Origin: Candidatus Liberimonas magnetica
GTDB lineage: Bacteria > Elusimicrobiota > Endomicrobiia > Endomicrobiales > JAFGIL01
Assembly (NCBI GenBank): GCA_020523885.1
Contig: JAJAPY010000004.1
Span: forward strand, 1 to 64,000
Direction: 5' to 3'
Length of the DNA: 64,000 nucleotides
The notes beneath the pieces were generated by a model. That model saw only the letters and a list, made by a program, of their open reading frames with translations. It was not told the DNA's origin and did no database searches. The position numbers and the translations under genes were made by a program. This document shows, one piece after another, positions 45,028 through 60,000 of the stretch; within the stretch, counting starts at the first letter, position 1, and each line of letters opens with the position of its first letter.

Positions 45028-48000
45028 CTATGCTGCGGACTTTAGGGCTTCTACTGAAGCTATCCTTGTAGCCTCGGTTGCCTCTTTAATTGTTTCCTCT
45101 AAAATACCCTTTATTTTAAAGTTATATGAAATTCCAAGGACCCTCCAGGTAGCTGCGATAACAGCAGGCTCCATCAGCGCTATGGCTTTTGGATCCCTCT
45201 GAGCAAGGTTTTCTATGATTGTATAATCAGGTGAGTTCAAGGCCGGGTTTATACTGTCAATTCTTTCCTCGACTAAAAGGCCCAAAGCTTTCCACTTTCC
45301 GCTTCCTCTTAGCTGTAACCTTGCGTCCAAAACATTATACAAAACAGGCAGAATATTAATTTCCAGCTGCTGCAGGTTCTCTCGGGAATACCCTGCAAGG
45401 GTCTTATCAGTAAAATCAATCACTCCCTGCATGAACTCTCTGTCTTCCTTGACAGCGGAACAATTCAACAGGGCTTCAACCAGCCTTAAAGACTCTTCCT
45501 TGGTAACAGCCTGTTTTGTACTTTCAGTCCTGAAATATTCTTTTGCATTTTCATAATCTCTTATGGCAAGGAAATAATCAAGACCCCTGTTCTTTTCCGG
45601 AGTAAACAATATCATCATAAAAAATGCATACCTGGCATTATCGCTTGAAAACTCCAGGTTATCTAATTTATATTTAACCTCTGTCATTTTGTGCAGCACG
45701 CCAAGGATATATTTAATGCCTTGGGACCTTATATTGTCTGCCTGCACCTGGTCTTTACCCTTGAGTGCATTATATTTCCTTGAATAACTCTGCATTTCCA
45801 TCAAAACCCCGTAAAAAGCCTTATTTTTCAACTTACCACCGGTATCCTTCATACCTTTAAATTCATCGCAGTCATCCAAAACTTTTGAGACTTTATAAAT
45901 ATCGCCTGATTGAAGCGCCCCGGCCAGCAAACCAAGAGTCGTTTCGCTGAAAGCCTGCGTATCAAAACCTCTGGCAAAGTTCAAACCGGATTTATATGCT
46001 TCTTCAAGTATAGTTTTCTGGTCCTTGGGTTTAAACGGTTTAGACATGTTGTCTATCATATTATTTATTTCATCTATCATTCTTTCATCCTCTTTATTCA
46101 ACGAGTTAATTTCCTCTATGCTTGTTAAATCATAAGGTAAAACAACCCAGACCGCTCCTGAATGGAAAGCTTTTCCTAAAAATTCCTTTAGCCCGTCTTT
46201 GCTGTTTATCCCTTTAAACTCAAGTTTCCAGGAAATATTTTCATCGGATATAACATTGCCCGCAGTTTTCGGGGTAAATTCCCTTTCAACAACAAAGTTA
46301 TATTTTTTCTGCAAATCCTGCTGGCTGTACTGCGATTTCTCGCTAAGTGTAAGAGATACAATAAACTCCGGGTTCTTCCTTTTCAAGTCTCTTAGGAAAG
46401 CAAATTCCTCTTGTGACAAATCCCGTTCCAGAGCAAGATGCATGCCTCTATAACCGTGCTTCTGCAAATCGGCGGCTAATTTTTTTATATCTTTTATATC
46501 TCTGTTAACATCTATATTGCAGGCAAGAATGATATTTTTTAATATTTTCTTATCTTTTATTTTTTCAACGCTGACATATTTGCCGTTTACCCTAAACAGG
46601 GCGTTATTCTCTTTAAGGAGGTTTTCAATATCTGTGACGCTGTTCTCATCGTAAAATTTTTGGTCAAATTCCAGGATAATGTCCGAGCCTTTTCTAAAGC
46701 CGGCAGTTACGGCCCTTTTCCTCATCAACTGAGCGAAGTCTATCATGCGTTCGATAAATGACGCCTTTTGTGTTTCAACCCAGTCAATGGCATCAGAGGC
46801 ATTAACTAGATCCCAATAATTTACCTTCCCGTCATTTACCACAATACTGCCAGAAACAGCGCCTGCCACATCTTGAGAGACTTCCTGTTCAACTTTTTGT
46901 TTTTCGTCTTCTAGAACCACATTAAACTTTGTATCTGTAAATAAAACTTCTGTTTCCTGGCGGGTATTATTTTCAAACGAGATACTGTTGCCGTTTATAA
47001 TGAATTTATTTTTAACGTTGCCCTGCACCATAAAAGCCATTATCCTTGAATTACCCGAGATCATGTCCGGTTTAAGCGTATTGCCGATAAAAAACTCGCC
47101 AGGAAGCCCGAATGATTTTAAGCTGTCCACCAGCCGGCTGTTTCCGTTTATATTCCTGAGGAACTGCGCAAGGAATTTAGTTAATAATAAGTCGTACACA
47201 GCAGGCTCTATCTCAGCCAGAGCCCCGGCTGGTTTTTCCACATAGAGCATCAAAGCAGAACCTTTTTGAGTCCTCAACACTTTTGCCCAAACATTCAAAG
47301 ATTGGGGCGAATCACTTAAATTATAAGTTATAAAAGGTATCCCGTTTCCTGTCAGCTTATCCAATCTTTGTTTTTCTGCTTCCTCCTGTGTTATATAAGT
47401 AAATCCGATTTCGTTTATACCGTACTCTGCTTTATCCAGCAGTTCTTTTTCAACAACACCGCTATTCTCTCCAACACCAATAGGCCTGTATTCTGTTGCA
47501 GATTTTATTTTAAACTCTTTTTTAAGGAAGGATTCTCTCCCGAAAAGGTTAACAACAAAACCCTTTATCGTCCCGCGATATTTAACTGCATTAATCGTAT
47601 GCTTTATACTCCCCTTAAATGCAGCAGCTATAGCCTGTATAAAAGCTTCTACTATTATTTCTCCTGCTGTCTTTAAAGAAAGCTCTCCTTCGGACAGGGT
47701 TGCGGATAATTCAAGGTAGGTTTTCTTATTTTCTCTTGCATCCAAGAACTTCTCAATTACATACCCCGAACCTTCGGATTGTAAGTCATCGCTGTTTCCT
47801 TTACATGCAACTAATATTTTTTTGTCTGGAGGTATTGAGGCTTTGCCAAGGAATACCGATACTGTTTTTTCTTCTTTCTGCTCCCAGAGGAATGTATCAA
47901 CTCCTGAATCTCCCATGCACAAAACAACTCCATCTCCTTTAATGCCCCCTAAATAATCAGTTGACTCGTCCGCTTTACTAAATAGACTTACATTAAAAAA

Positions 48001-51000
48001 GTTACTCCCGTTTAACAGGTACAATCTGTTTTGTCCGTCTTTTTCTATTGACCCATAATTTTCTTTCAATATATTTAACGCTATCTCCCGCGCTTTTCCA
48101 AAATCTATTCCGCTGACTTCCACTTCGTCTACCTCGATTTCTGAATCGAAAATATTGAATAAAACATCGCCATACGGTTTAACTGCCTCTGTAAAGATAC
48201 TGCGAACTTCGATAATATTGCCTGCCTCTTTAAGCCTTTTGATTGCTCCGTCTAAACTGATACCTTTTGTTTCGGATAAAACTTCCAGGTACCCTATCGC
48301 AAGGGCCCTGCCTATTTCTCTTTGTGCCCGTGGAGAAAACTGCTTTTGGTCATCATAAACATAGTTATAATTACCAGAATTATCAAAAGTTACCTTTTCT
48401 AAACCCGAAAATGCCCTTATTTGTAAATTTGAAAGCTTGCTTGTTGTACCTCTTTTTCCCATCTCATTTTTTAGGTCTTCTAATATACGCAGTTCAATTG
48501 CATTCATATCATAGCTTTTAATTTCAATATTAACATCATCTGCCCCAGCGCTTTTAAATAATGTAGTTTTTTGGTCTTTTTTAAACATACTCCCGGTTAG
48601 CAATAGAACCGGTATATCAGCTTCCAGAGCCCTTATTATCTGTTCTTTAGCTTTTTCATTAAGCGGAGAATATCCAGTCTCTGATAATGTCCTGTCGATA
48701 TCAAAGACCATGGCTTTTATTTTTACCGGTTCATTGATGTTTAAACCTTTTATATACCTGAATATATTATTGCCTCCCCGGCTGACTTTCTTAGCCATAT
48801 TCCGGGCACTGACAAAATCGATGTTTGGCTGTGTCTCTATGCCTTCTAAAAGAGCGGCCAATGTTTTCTCAAGGCCTTCGATCTGGTTGGCTTCTATAAA
48901 TTTCTTTATATCTTCTGCAGTTCCTGTTTCCTGCACCAAAAGCGTTTGCTTTAACAGAGCTGTAATGCCTTTGTGCAATTTATTAATATCTGCCTCATCT
49001 TTCAGATTAAGGTCAAAGCGGCCGTTATTCGGGATAAGGATCCCGGCTTCTTCCAGGGTTTTAAATATAATATTATATCCTTTTTTATAGTCCTCTTCTT
49101 TTTCCCTTGCAAAGACATGGGCCATTAAGGCAATAAAAGTAATATACCCTTCCTTTGCCTTTTCTATGTCAATCTCTTTGTTCTTATACTGCTCTCCTAT
49201 CTGGTATAAAGAGAAAAGCTCTCCAACAAGTTCATAGATGATGTTATAATCCTCTCTGAGCAGGTCAGTCCTTGATTCCAGCGGGTCTAGAAGAATGTGC
49301 CCTATTTCATGAAAAGTAGTCAACTCTGTAAGTGCTTCAAAACTAGTCTTAAAACCCTTTGAATTGTTTAATATGCGGGTTTTTATTTGACCTAGAGTTT
49401 CCCCGATTTTTATTTTTAGCATGTTGACGAATATCATGCCGGTATCTTCTTTTAAATCCAGGATACCCGGATTTCTCACGCCTAAAGCAGGCATTTTACC
49501 ATAATCTACGGAGAAAAATGTATCATAAAACAGTATTTTCTGTTTTTGGCCAACCAGCCTGCTTTCTTTTTTACTTTTTCTATACTCCGCAAGCATTTGT
49601 GAAAAAACAGCATCATCCTTTGCCAGGTTATCTAAAGAAGCATTGAACTTTTCGATATTTTCATTTATTTTTTGTTCTTTTTTGATTAGTTTTTTATTTT
49701 TTATATGTATACTCATCTCAAAAAAGCATTTACGTTTTAACATTTCATCCGGATAGTCATCACCCGGTCCCAGTAAAAATGTAAAAGGCAGGCTTGTGGT
49801 CTTTAGCCAGGCACGGCTGGCTTCCTTAAAGGCATCATCTATTTTATCTGTTTCTGTTTCGCTGAGCGCTGCAATGAGTTTCTGTATGTAAATCTTCATC
49901 CCTTTGTTTAACCCTTCTACTTCAGCTGCCGTTTTAAGGCAAGAACAGAGTTCCCGCACTTCCTTTTCATATTCCAGGGAGAACGGCCTTGTTTCAAGTT
50001 TTTCCCATTTGCCCGTAACCTTATCCCGTTCTCCTTTTATCACAGTATAAGGGCTTTCAAATTTCGCCCTTTCCTCAACAGAGAGATGACTTACGTATTC
50101 CCTGAACTCTTCACGCGTTAAATCCGGAGGCATCAGCCCTTTTTGCGGCAGGTGCCTTGTGCCTTCGGGCGCCTGTAAAGAAAGAATTTTCTCGACGATA
50201 GGTGGCGCACCCATTAAACGCTCCATACATTTTTTATCAGCTTTGCCTAAGCCGGAAAGGTCTTTGTTTTTAAAGATAACCGGTAATGTAGTTCTGCCTG
50301 TTTTATTTTCAGAACTTTCGTTTTCTTTTATAGATTTTGTCCTAAAAAATACCTGCATAAAAGCATACAGTTTTGGAATATGGCGCGAAACTATTATAAA
50401 AAACCAGCTTACCCTGGCACATTGGCCTGCATACACATCGGTAATTATGCTGTCAACACCTGCTGCCTTAAGTGTTGCAATGCCTATATGTTTCGGATTA
50501 GGGGATTTTGCGCCAAAGATTAGACTATTCATTTTTAATTTCAAAAACATTGAAGCACATTTATTGCAGGGAGTCATACTCCCGCATAAGATTATATTAT
50601 CAAAGATATGCTTGCCGGTTATTTTTTCTATAATGCCGGCTATTTCTAAAAATGAATCACTTGTTTCATCAAATAAGGCTACTAAGGCATCTTCGCTTTC
50701 GAATTTACCTGACTTAATTATAATTGATTTTAACTTTTTATAAATTTCATCCTTTTTTGAATCATTGAGCGGATCATTGAACTCTTTAGAGAGAGCTTCA
50801 ATACGCTTGCCATTTTTATCTACATTTTTATCTACATGCTCATCGTTTTCATCTGCACTTATCAATTTTTCAGTATCTACGCCTATCAACCTTGCAATCA
50901 AATCTATGATCGCGAATTCTTCGGCATGCAGTTGATGGCCTTCCCTGTTATAGCCTTCACCGAGTTTAACCCCGTTTGAATCAAGTATAGCCGCACCTAT

Positions 51001-54000
51001 ATGAGCGGCAAATGGACTTCTTTCTTTTCTGGATAATTTTGCCTGTTCTATCGCCAAAAACATGCCGCAGCTGAACGAATTACATTTACTTTCCAAAGAA
51101 ACGCCTGATTTGGAAAGTTTTTCAATGCGCAAAATCAAATCTAAAACACTTTGCCTGCCGGCTTTGTTTTCCGGGCCTGTAATATACTGTTCGAAAAGAA
51201 TATCCGAGGCGTTTAGTTCTTGAGCAAAATCTCCAAAAGACTTTAAGAATCCCTGGGAACCCTGTTCCTGGCCCGGAAAATGCTCAGTTAAATAGGCTAA
51301 GATGCGCCTTGCAGTCGCCAGTTGATACTTGGCAGCAAGTAGTTTAGAAACAAAAACTATCCTCTTATCTTTCCAGACAGGGTCATCTGCAGGAACCACC
51401 CGTTCAAGGCCTAAGAAGCTTTGGCAGCGCTCGTCAAGAGGCAGATTTTCATTTAAAAGTATATCTAGATACTGGTCTTTTGATCCGGCTTTTTCTACTT
51501 TTTCATTTTGCCAGGAAACTATGTCCGGGCCCATGCCGACAACCATTTCATGATGTTCGCCATAAGGATAGGTATAGCTATCTAATAATATTCCATTATT
51601 ACTTAGCTCCTTACTCATTGCTTCTGTTCTTTTCGGCAGTACAATAATATCTTCAATGGAATTTAACAACAGTACTCTTTTTCCGGAACTTTCAGCCGTT
51701 GCCTTAACATTCCCCTTAATGTACGGTACGTTTACGGCAAACGCAGAATCAAATAATTTGGGCGACGTAAACAGGCAATAAAGCGCCATAAGAGCGCCCT
51801 GGGAATTACCGCCTATAACAACCTTATTGATATTGAAAGATTTTTTTACCCGGGAAACTATCTCAAAGATAGGTTCGCTTGCTTTTTGTTTCGCTTTATC
51901 CTCAGGGTCTTTAAGGATAAGGGGTTTCCCAAACCAGGAAAAAGTGCCGTTTTCTTCCTGAACCGGGCCTATGGGAACCACAAGGATAGAGGACGGAGAC
52001 TCAAGTTTTTCAGCGGAGCTTAATGTTTCTATAAGCGGATGCGCATAGCCGTGCAGGAACATCGTCATTGTATAAGCTTTATGGGGAGAATAACCCTTGG
52101 GCAGAACCACATAAAAAGCTTTTGCCAAAGATACCGCACCGGAAACCTCTTTAATGTCCCTGTATTTTTTAGCTTTTTCATCCCAAACATAAAGCCTGGT
52201 TCTGCCCTCTTCTTGCACTATTTTGCCAGTCAGCTCATCCGGAATTAGCTTTTTCAAGGCTTGATTTCTGGCAAGCTCAGCATTGCCAAAAACAATATTT
52301 TTTATATCTTGCCAGTCTTCTTTGGAACCTAAAGTTCCTGCCGTTAGGAAATAATAGGAGATTATGAGGCTAAGGACTGCCAGGAGGTCTATGCCTGTAA
52401 GCCCCTGGACAATGACCGGAATGAAAACAGAAAGCAGTACATCGAACACCGGGCCAACAACAAAGAAAATAAGTGCTTTCAGGGAATTTTTGGGGGCTTC
52501 TTTAAGCTCAACTTTACCTTTAAGAGATCTTGAGTCTATGTCAGGGATTTTTGCGTGCAGACCCATCATGCTTGCAGCAAGGTAATGCCTGAACTCATGG
52601 AAATGAATGATCCCTATAAGAACCAGCGTGCGAATCGATTCTAACGGCTTTGCCCAGCTCATTATATAATCATATTTCCCTAGATCCATATGCCCAGCAC
52701 CAGGTATTCCAAGTGTCCGGGTACGAGCTTTTTTAACATTTTGAAGATGAATAAGGCCTAACTTTATAACGTTCCACAACTGTGCAGCGCAGGAGACAGC
52801 CTGGGAGCCCTTAGTCCCATAAGGAACAGGCTTATATTCTCCGTTTTCAATTTCCCAGGTAAAGAGTTCCTGGCTTTGAAACTTGTCGCAATTTGAGATG
52901 TCAGCATCTAATCTTGACAGGAACGACTTAATTATGGCAATATTTTTATCGCTTTCACTTATTCCGGACTGGGATGCATCTTCTATATACTTTGTAAGCA
53001 CTATTTGGAGCATAGTCAAATGATATCCCCATATCGTTGCTCCATGGTAAGCATTTTTGTCCAGCATCTGCCATATTGAAGGAAGCCGAGGCCTGTGATA
53101 GGCGGGTATGTCCAGGGGTTCCCACTTTTCATAATTGTCATTTGCAAGCATAGAGTTTGTAACCACAAAACCAATGCCTTTCATATAAAGGCCGCCTAAT
53201 TCGTAAGGTACAAAAAAAGGCTGAAGCAGCTTAACCACTTCTTCAGGAGAAAGCTTTTCATTTTGTAGTTTAAATATGACATCGCTGTTGACAGCAGGTA
53301 TGTTTGTCCCGTTTTTGTCCTTGCTAAGGGCAAAATATGAGAAAGATTTCCCGTATTCATCCGGCAAAGCTTTATTTTCGTACACAAAATCTTTTAATGT
53401 AACACCGGCCCCTATTTTTCTTGAAAGAAGTTTTTTTGCCTCATTTGGATTTTCGACTTTTAGCCAGTCATAGTAAACTCTTAACCTGCTGCGCCATTCC
53501 TCGATAGATAAGTTCACCCTATAACTTTCGCCTGCCTTTTGCCAGGAAAGAGCTAAGGCTTCCTGCTCTTTTGCCTTTTGGTTTTCGTTTTGCCTGATGT
53601 AGTTGTAAAGATAAGGGTACCTGATTTGATTCGATTTATATTCCATTTTTTCTTCGATTGCACCTTTAAGCCCTGAAGCCAACAATTCGCCGTAAAGCAA
53701 AACATTTATATACGCCCACATAGCATTTACATCGCCAGGGTAAATACCTCTTCCAAGGCCGTTTTCCATATCTCTCCAGTTTGCCTTGGGGCCAAGGTTA
53801 ACTGATGCGATGAGACTTTTAAACTCGCTGTCATTTGCATAACGCTGGATATTTGCTATATTGAACTCAAGGTTTCTCAGCAATAAGTCAAGGACCTGCA
53901 CATCAGGATTTTTGTATTTATTAAGGAAACGCTCTGCTGCACCGGCACCGTACTGTTTTAGGTAGTCCATAAAAACAGGAAGAAGCATAAGGTTTTCATC

Positions 54001-57000
54001 AGCCATCTTATAATCGTTCCGATGCGGGTCATCAGCCGCAAACCTTACATCTTCCTCGTGAGATACCTCTCCTTTATCACTTTCTCTTATTAATATGGAT
54101 TCAATGGCATTTTCTACGACATCCCGATTTAAAATCGGCATCAGCATCCTTAAGGTTATTGCCGTATCCCTGCCGAAATAAGTCAAGAACCGCCAACTGC
54201 CTGCAAGCCAGACATCTTTGTATATCAAAAACCGTGCAGTTTTTATAAGGTTTTGCTGGACTTCAAACTCTTTTTCTTCTTCCGGCGAAGCCTGGCCTGC
54301 TTCAACGGAGGATTTTAGCTTGTAAAAGGCTTCGAGAAATTCGGGGATAAATAGTTCTTCCAATTTATAAGGTTCAAGAGGAGTGTCATTTGTAGTAAAT
54401 TCTATTTTTACATCAAAACTCCGATCCGCTTTTATTTTGAGAGCTTTTTTGTTTACTATATGCTGAGTTTCTCTTTCCATCAGTATCACATTATTATCTA
54501 TAATTTCTACTTTCACACCGGCAGGAAAAGTGATTTTTACTTTTTGATTCCCATTGCTTGATATAAATATTATAACCGTGCTCCCATCGTTTTCATGTGA
54601 AACTCCTAGTTCTGCAAATACATCTGTTCCGCGTTCAAGCATTCTGCGGTAAAACTCCCAGTTACGGGACAGGATGGATTCGTCCGTCAGGTCCCGTATG
54701 TCCCTGGTATTTCCCAAAAGCATCGGGTTTAAAGTACAGTCGATATTACCTGCACCTGCAATTTTTAACTCAAACCTCGCCCCTCTCTGCCCAGACTCAT
54801 CATACACTACAGACTCAGGTTTATCGGAATACGTTATATCAACTTCTCCTTTCATTTCTACCCTCATACCGCTATTGCCGGAAGGTGTGTTGTTCCTTAT
54901 AACTTTCAAGCCTTCTTTTTTCTCTATAAACAAATGAGCAAATATCTTTTTATCTATATCTGAATATATATAATTATCTATGTTTCCCTGTGGGACACTC
55001 ATTTCAATAATACCCGGTTCTTCTTGTGCAAAAGACAATACTTTGCGTATTCTTTCAAGGATTTCTCCGACAGAAATACCGGGCCTGGCCTTTACGGTTA
55101 CTTGGCCCTGCTCAGGAGACCATTCAGCCTGATAGCTTTCAATATATGCGGTAATTGCAGCGTTTGCGTCATTTATATTACGCCTGCTTGCCCTTTCCCA
55201 AGTAATAACGGACTTTATAACCTTGCCAAGCGGCATTTCTAAACTGTCATTGTCAACTATATTAAAAGGTTGATCGCCGAAGTCTTGAGTGTAATTTTCA
55301 AGATCAGGAACTTTTTGTATTTGTTCTATTTCTTCAATAGGTATTACTAAAACATCTTCTGCGCCTATTTTTTCCAGCCATTCATTAACCTCCGTAATCT
55401 TTTCTTTTGGGATATAAACATGGCTTATAGCTTCAAGAGGCACATTGTTTACGATCTGGCCTCTGCCTTTCGGCCCTCCTTTCTCATTTTTTTCTTTCAG
55501 CCTGGCATAGTTTATTCCGAATATCATCGGAAAACTATTTTTTACTTCATCCACAATTTCAGGGTGTTTTCCTACATAATCAATTTGTTCCTGTGTACGT
55601 ATAATGAGATTTTTATAAAATGCAGCACTTTGTTCATCTTCGTCTTGTTCATATTTTAAAAGTGCTTTAGACAAATCATCCAAATGTCTTTGCAATCCTT
55701 CTAAAGACAAATCTTGATGCTTAGATATCATCGTATACCTTCTTGCTATAGCATAACCGGCTACCGATATAATGTCCATTTCGCGCTCATTGACAGACCC
55801 CCCTTCTCCTATAATACGAGGTATCCCGAGTTCTATCTGTTCCTGCTGTGAAACAATCCTTTTTCCTGCCTGCTCAAAAAATTTCATTATAATAGAATTT
55901 GTTCCTGTATAAGTGTCTGCAAAAATAATCCTGCCTTTTTCAACAGCATTTATTATATATGGTATGTCATAGTGCTTTGATTTCGGGTAATCACGTTTAA
56001 TTACGTTTCCGGCATCGTCATATGCGATGTCTGTTTTAGTAACCTTATTTCCTTCAACACGGAAAGAACTGATCAAAAGCCTTTCAAACGTGGCATATTT
56101 TCTCCATTCTTTTAGCCCTGCAATTATTATTCCGGCTTCTTCTCTAGACATCGTTTCCGATAAGGCAGCTTTCAATCCCTGCTCGTTTGAGTTGGCATAT
56201 TTTTCTGCTTCTGTTATTATACTCATAGCTTTCGGCATTTCTTCCTGAACATTGAAATCCAGGCCGTTATTCATTCCGTATAATAATTCAAGAATGATTT
56301 CTTCCCAATAATACATTTTATTATCAAAGGAAAATTCGGGCATAGAACTTTTTCTTTTTTGAACCGCAGCGACAGCATTTATAAAAAGTTTTGTCTTGTC
56401 CAGATCAGGCTTTGGGTTAACAGGTTGGACAGTAAGAAGAGGCCTTTTTTCTTCAGGCTGAACTCCGGTATCTGCTCTAGTGTCAGCAGAAACTCTGGTA
56501 TCAGGCTTTACTTGCTTAGTCCCGGCTGATTCTGCTGTCATTGAGGCCTTATCCGAGATTAATATTTTATTTATAACTTTGTGTATAAAGACGGATAATG
56601 CAGAAAGGATAGTTCCGAAGCCAGGCAACGTTTTTTTAGAACTCTTCGCAAGATTTGAAGGGCCTGCTCTCAAGAATAGCCCCAGTTGTGTCCCGATAGA
56701 CACGCCGTCCACCAGGACGTTGGCAAGCCTGTAATCCTTTCTCAATATGTTTATAAGCAACTGAATAGCCTTCTCGTTGTTGCCGTTTAAGGCTTCCTGC
56801 CGTGCTGTCTTGACTGTTTTAATAACCTGCCTGCGGGCACTCTCGCTCATCTTTTTTTCTATGGGTGTTGTTTTACTGGCATCCCGGGCCGTGGTTATCA
56901 TTTGTCCCATTATGGCAGGGTCGCCGTAACCGCTGAAAACTTCAAAACTCACAACCTGGGGCGAAACTTCTCTTATGATCCTTGAAAAAAGAGTTATCCC

Positions 57001-60000
57001 TTCGGGCGTAACAAGAGGCATATGCAGATGCGGCGGGTTCGCTTCATTGCCGAACTTTTCAACCTCGTCGTTAATGTGCATGTTCATAACTCTCGGCCCC
57101 AAAAGCCGAATGAAATCATCAACTGTCCCGTTGCCCTTTTCTATGGACCCTTTTGCATGATAAAGGTCCAGGGTGACCCCGAGATTCGGAACATGCTGGC
57201 CTTCTAACAACCCAACTGAGCTGTCAACTTTATCTAAAATGTCTCTCGTGTACCTGGGATTGTCGCCTTCCATGTTCTCTAAAAGAACAAATATACCTTT
57301 TTGCCGGGCATAATATTCCAAATCTTTGAGCACAGAGGCGATATTGTCTATCTTCTCTTCGGCAGTCAAAAGACCGGCAAAACCAATTCCCTCCGGGTGA
57401 ACCGCCATGTACTTTATTCCCAGTTCAGCCAGAAAATCGATTTCTTTTTTTGCATAAGCAATATCCTTTTGCTTGTTAACCGGGTCCGGATCGGCAAAAC
57501 ACACCTGGTGCCAGTCTGAATGGGCAACCTTAACTCTCTTTATCAGTTCGGCGCGGTCTTTCCGGGTTAATTGAGCGACCTCATCAAACGTGGTGGATTT
57601 AATTTGAAGGTCTATAGCCACATTTAATTTTTTAGCGGCCCGCAAAGCTCCTCTCAATGTATCGCTCAACGTACTATATGGTATTGCTATCGGAGCACTC
57701 CCCCCGGCTGTTTCCACGGTTTCAAAAGAAGCCAGTTCTTCATCGAGTTTGGTGTCAGGCTTAGCTGATTCTGCTGTCATTAAAGTTTTATTTGAGATTA
57801 ATCTATCATTTATAGTTTTATGTATAAGGACGGATAAGGCGGAAAGAATAAGAATGGATGAAACCGTTATTACAGGGTTTGAAACTTGCAGCAGCAATAG
57901 AGGCAAGGCAAGAAGGCTGTTTAATAAACCTATCCCGCCGGCTATAGCTATGTTTTGGGGCGGCGCTCTTGTTATGGAACCAGAAATAATATGCAAAACC
58001 ACAAACACTACCCAGCCTGCTATATATCCTATAGCCCAGAACTGTGCTGTAAGGGCTATATTATTGCTTAATAAGTAGGCAGCTGCACCGGCCAGGCCGC
58101 CCGTCAATATCGGAATGAGGTTTTCAAGCCAGGGCGCTATGCGCTTTGCATAAACTTCATTGCTAACGCCTCTCTTGTAAAAGTAATCCATGAACAACGG
58201 TATAAGCCCGCCTTTTAATTTTTCTTTTCCACCGCTTTGAACAGCGGGCTTGTCTGCATTGATTTTTATTTCCCATTCTGCTATGAACTCATCAACCATT
58301 TTATGAGCTTCTTGTCTTGCAGATGCATCATAGATATTTTCGTCAATAGCTTCGTGTATTTCCCTTCTGAACTCTTCATACCTTTCAGGCCCAAACCCAA
58401 TGCTTCTGCCTGATTCTGTGTAGAAAGTATCGGGTTTATATTCGGCGCATAAGGTTTTCATGAGATAAGTAAGGGTGTCGGCTTCTTTATAAAGCCGCGC
58501 CTTATTCCCCTTAGTTGCCTTTACACTATTTGCCCATACAAGCTCTACTCTCCGTTTAGCAGGCAGCTTATCTTTACTGTGATAGAAAGTACGGTTATAA
58601 TCCCTATTTATAGTAATAAGCCTTTTTATATCTATGTCTAACAGATCAGCATCGCTGACTATTTTAGAAAGCTTGGTGCTAGGCTCCGGGCCTGTGCCTT
58701 TTTCATGTTCAAGCACTATGTTTTTCACGTGTTCCATTTCATCCCTGGAGAATGAATAATTATTTCTGGCGGATTTTAATAAACTTAAAATCGGGTATAC
58801 ATGTTCTGCTCCGATTTTTTCATGTTCCATGTATTCGATGGTGCCCCCTTTCTGTTCTATAAGCATAATTATTCTTCCTAAATCGTGCAACATGGCGCCT
58901 GCAATTACTACCTTAAGTTGTCCAGTTTCTACACCTTCTCTTTTAGATATCTTGAGAGCTTGAGTTACTGTCCCTATCATATGCCCGAACTCGTGAGCGC
59001 TTCCTACACGTTCATCGGAAATATCATTCATTCCAACCTGATAAACTTTTTGCACTTCTTTTACTGTCATAAATAACAGCTTGAAAATCATGTTATCAAT
59101 TTCATAGCCTCCGAAAGAATCTGAGTAGAGGGTATTCAGCTTGTCTATTTCTTTAAGCATGACCTGCATCTTTTTTGTATTATACATGTCCATCCAAAAC
59201 CGCGTAACAATTATGGCGTTGGATAAAGCCACCCCTTTTGTAAATCCAGCACGGCTATAAAAATCATCTGTTAAAACGTATATACTTTGATATACATCTG
59301 GATATTTTTTAGTAAGATCAACCAGTCTCTTGTAAATGTGATAATTCCCTGTTTCAGCAAAAACCATTATATAACCTATCATCTCTTTTTGTATTTCATA
59401 GGCTAGTTTCTTTTCTTCAGCATCCTGTGTATTAGCCACAACCGCATGTTGTTTTGTACGCCTATCTAACTGCCCCGAGAAGACTGCAGTTTGGACTTCT
59501 GCTGGACTTATTTTGAGTGCTACTTTATTTTGCCGGCCTGTATCTGTCATCGGAGCACGCGTAAATCCTAAAGCGCCCAGGATGTTGTCGGTTAAATTAA
59601 TTGCAAAATGTATCAGGATACTAACCGGCACAGTAAGTACACCTAAGCTTATTACACCTAAAACCGCTGTGGGAATTATTGTAATATTTGCATATTCCTT
59701 CAGAATCTCCTTCTGTTCCGCACTGTATTGGCTGCCATCTTCATTTCTGTGGCCATTTATAAACTTTTCTAATTCTTGGCTATATTTATTCTTTAGCTCT
59801 TTGATAAATTTACCACCAATCCATAAAGCAGCAAGGATTATTAACTTTGGCATCTCTAAAATCGGAGCAAATACCAGTTCATCAGCCGTTCTTACCAGCC
59901 CTTGGACCGGCTTTGGCAAAGACTTAAACCTTTCTTCCCTGATAAGATTCTCCACCACGCGGCTGCCGGGCAGGAGGGTCATGGCAACTGAACCTGGGCC

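Noticed and set aside
50159-50743. Plus-strand ORF of 194 aa (and several of 100-170 aa, such as 8516-9025 and 10553-11020) opposite the giants.
   Set aside because: They lie wholly antisense to well-supported domains, lack ribosome sites and have a Ser/Leu-rich shadow composition.
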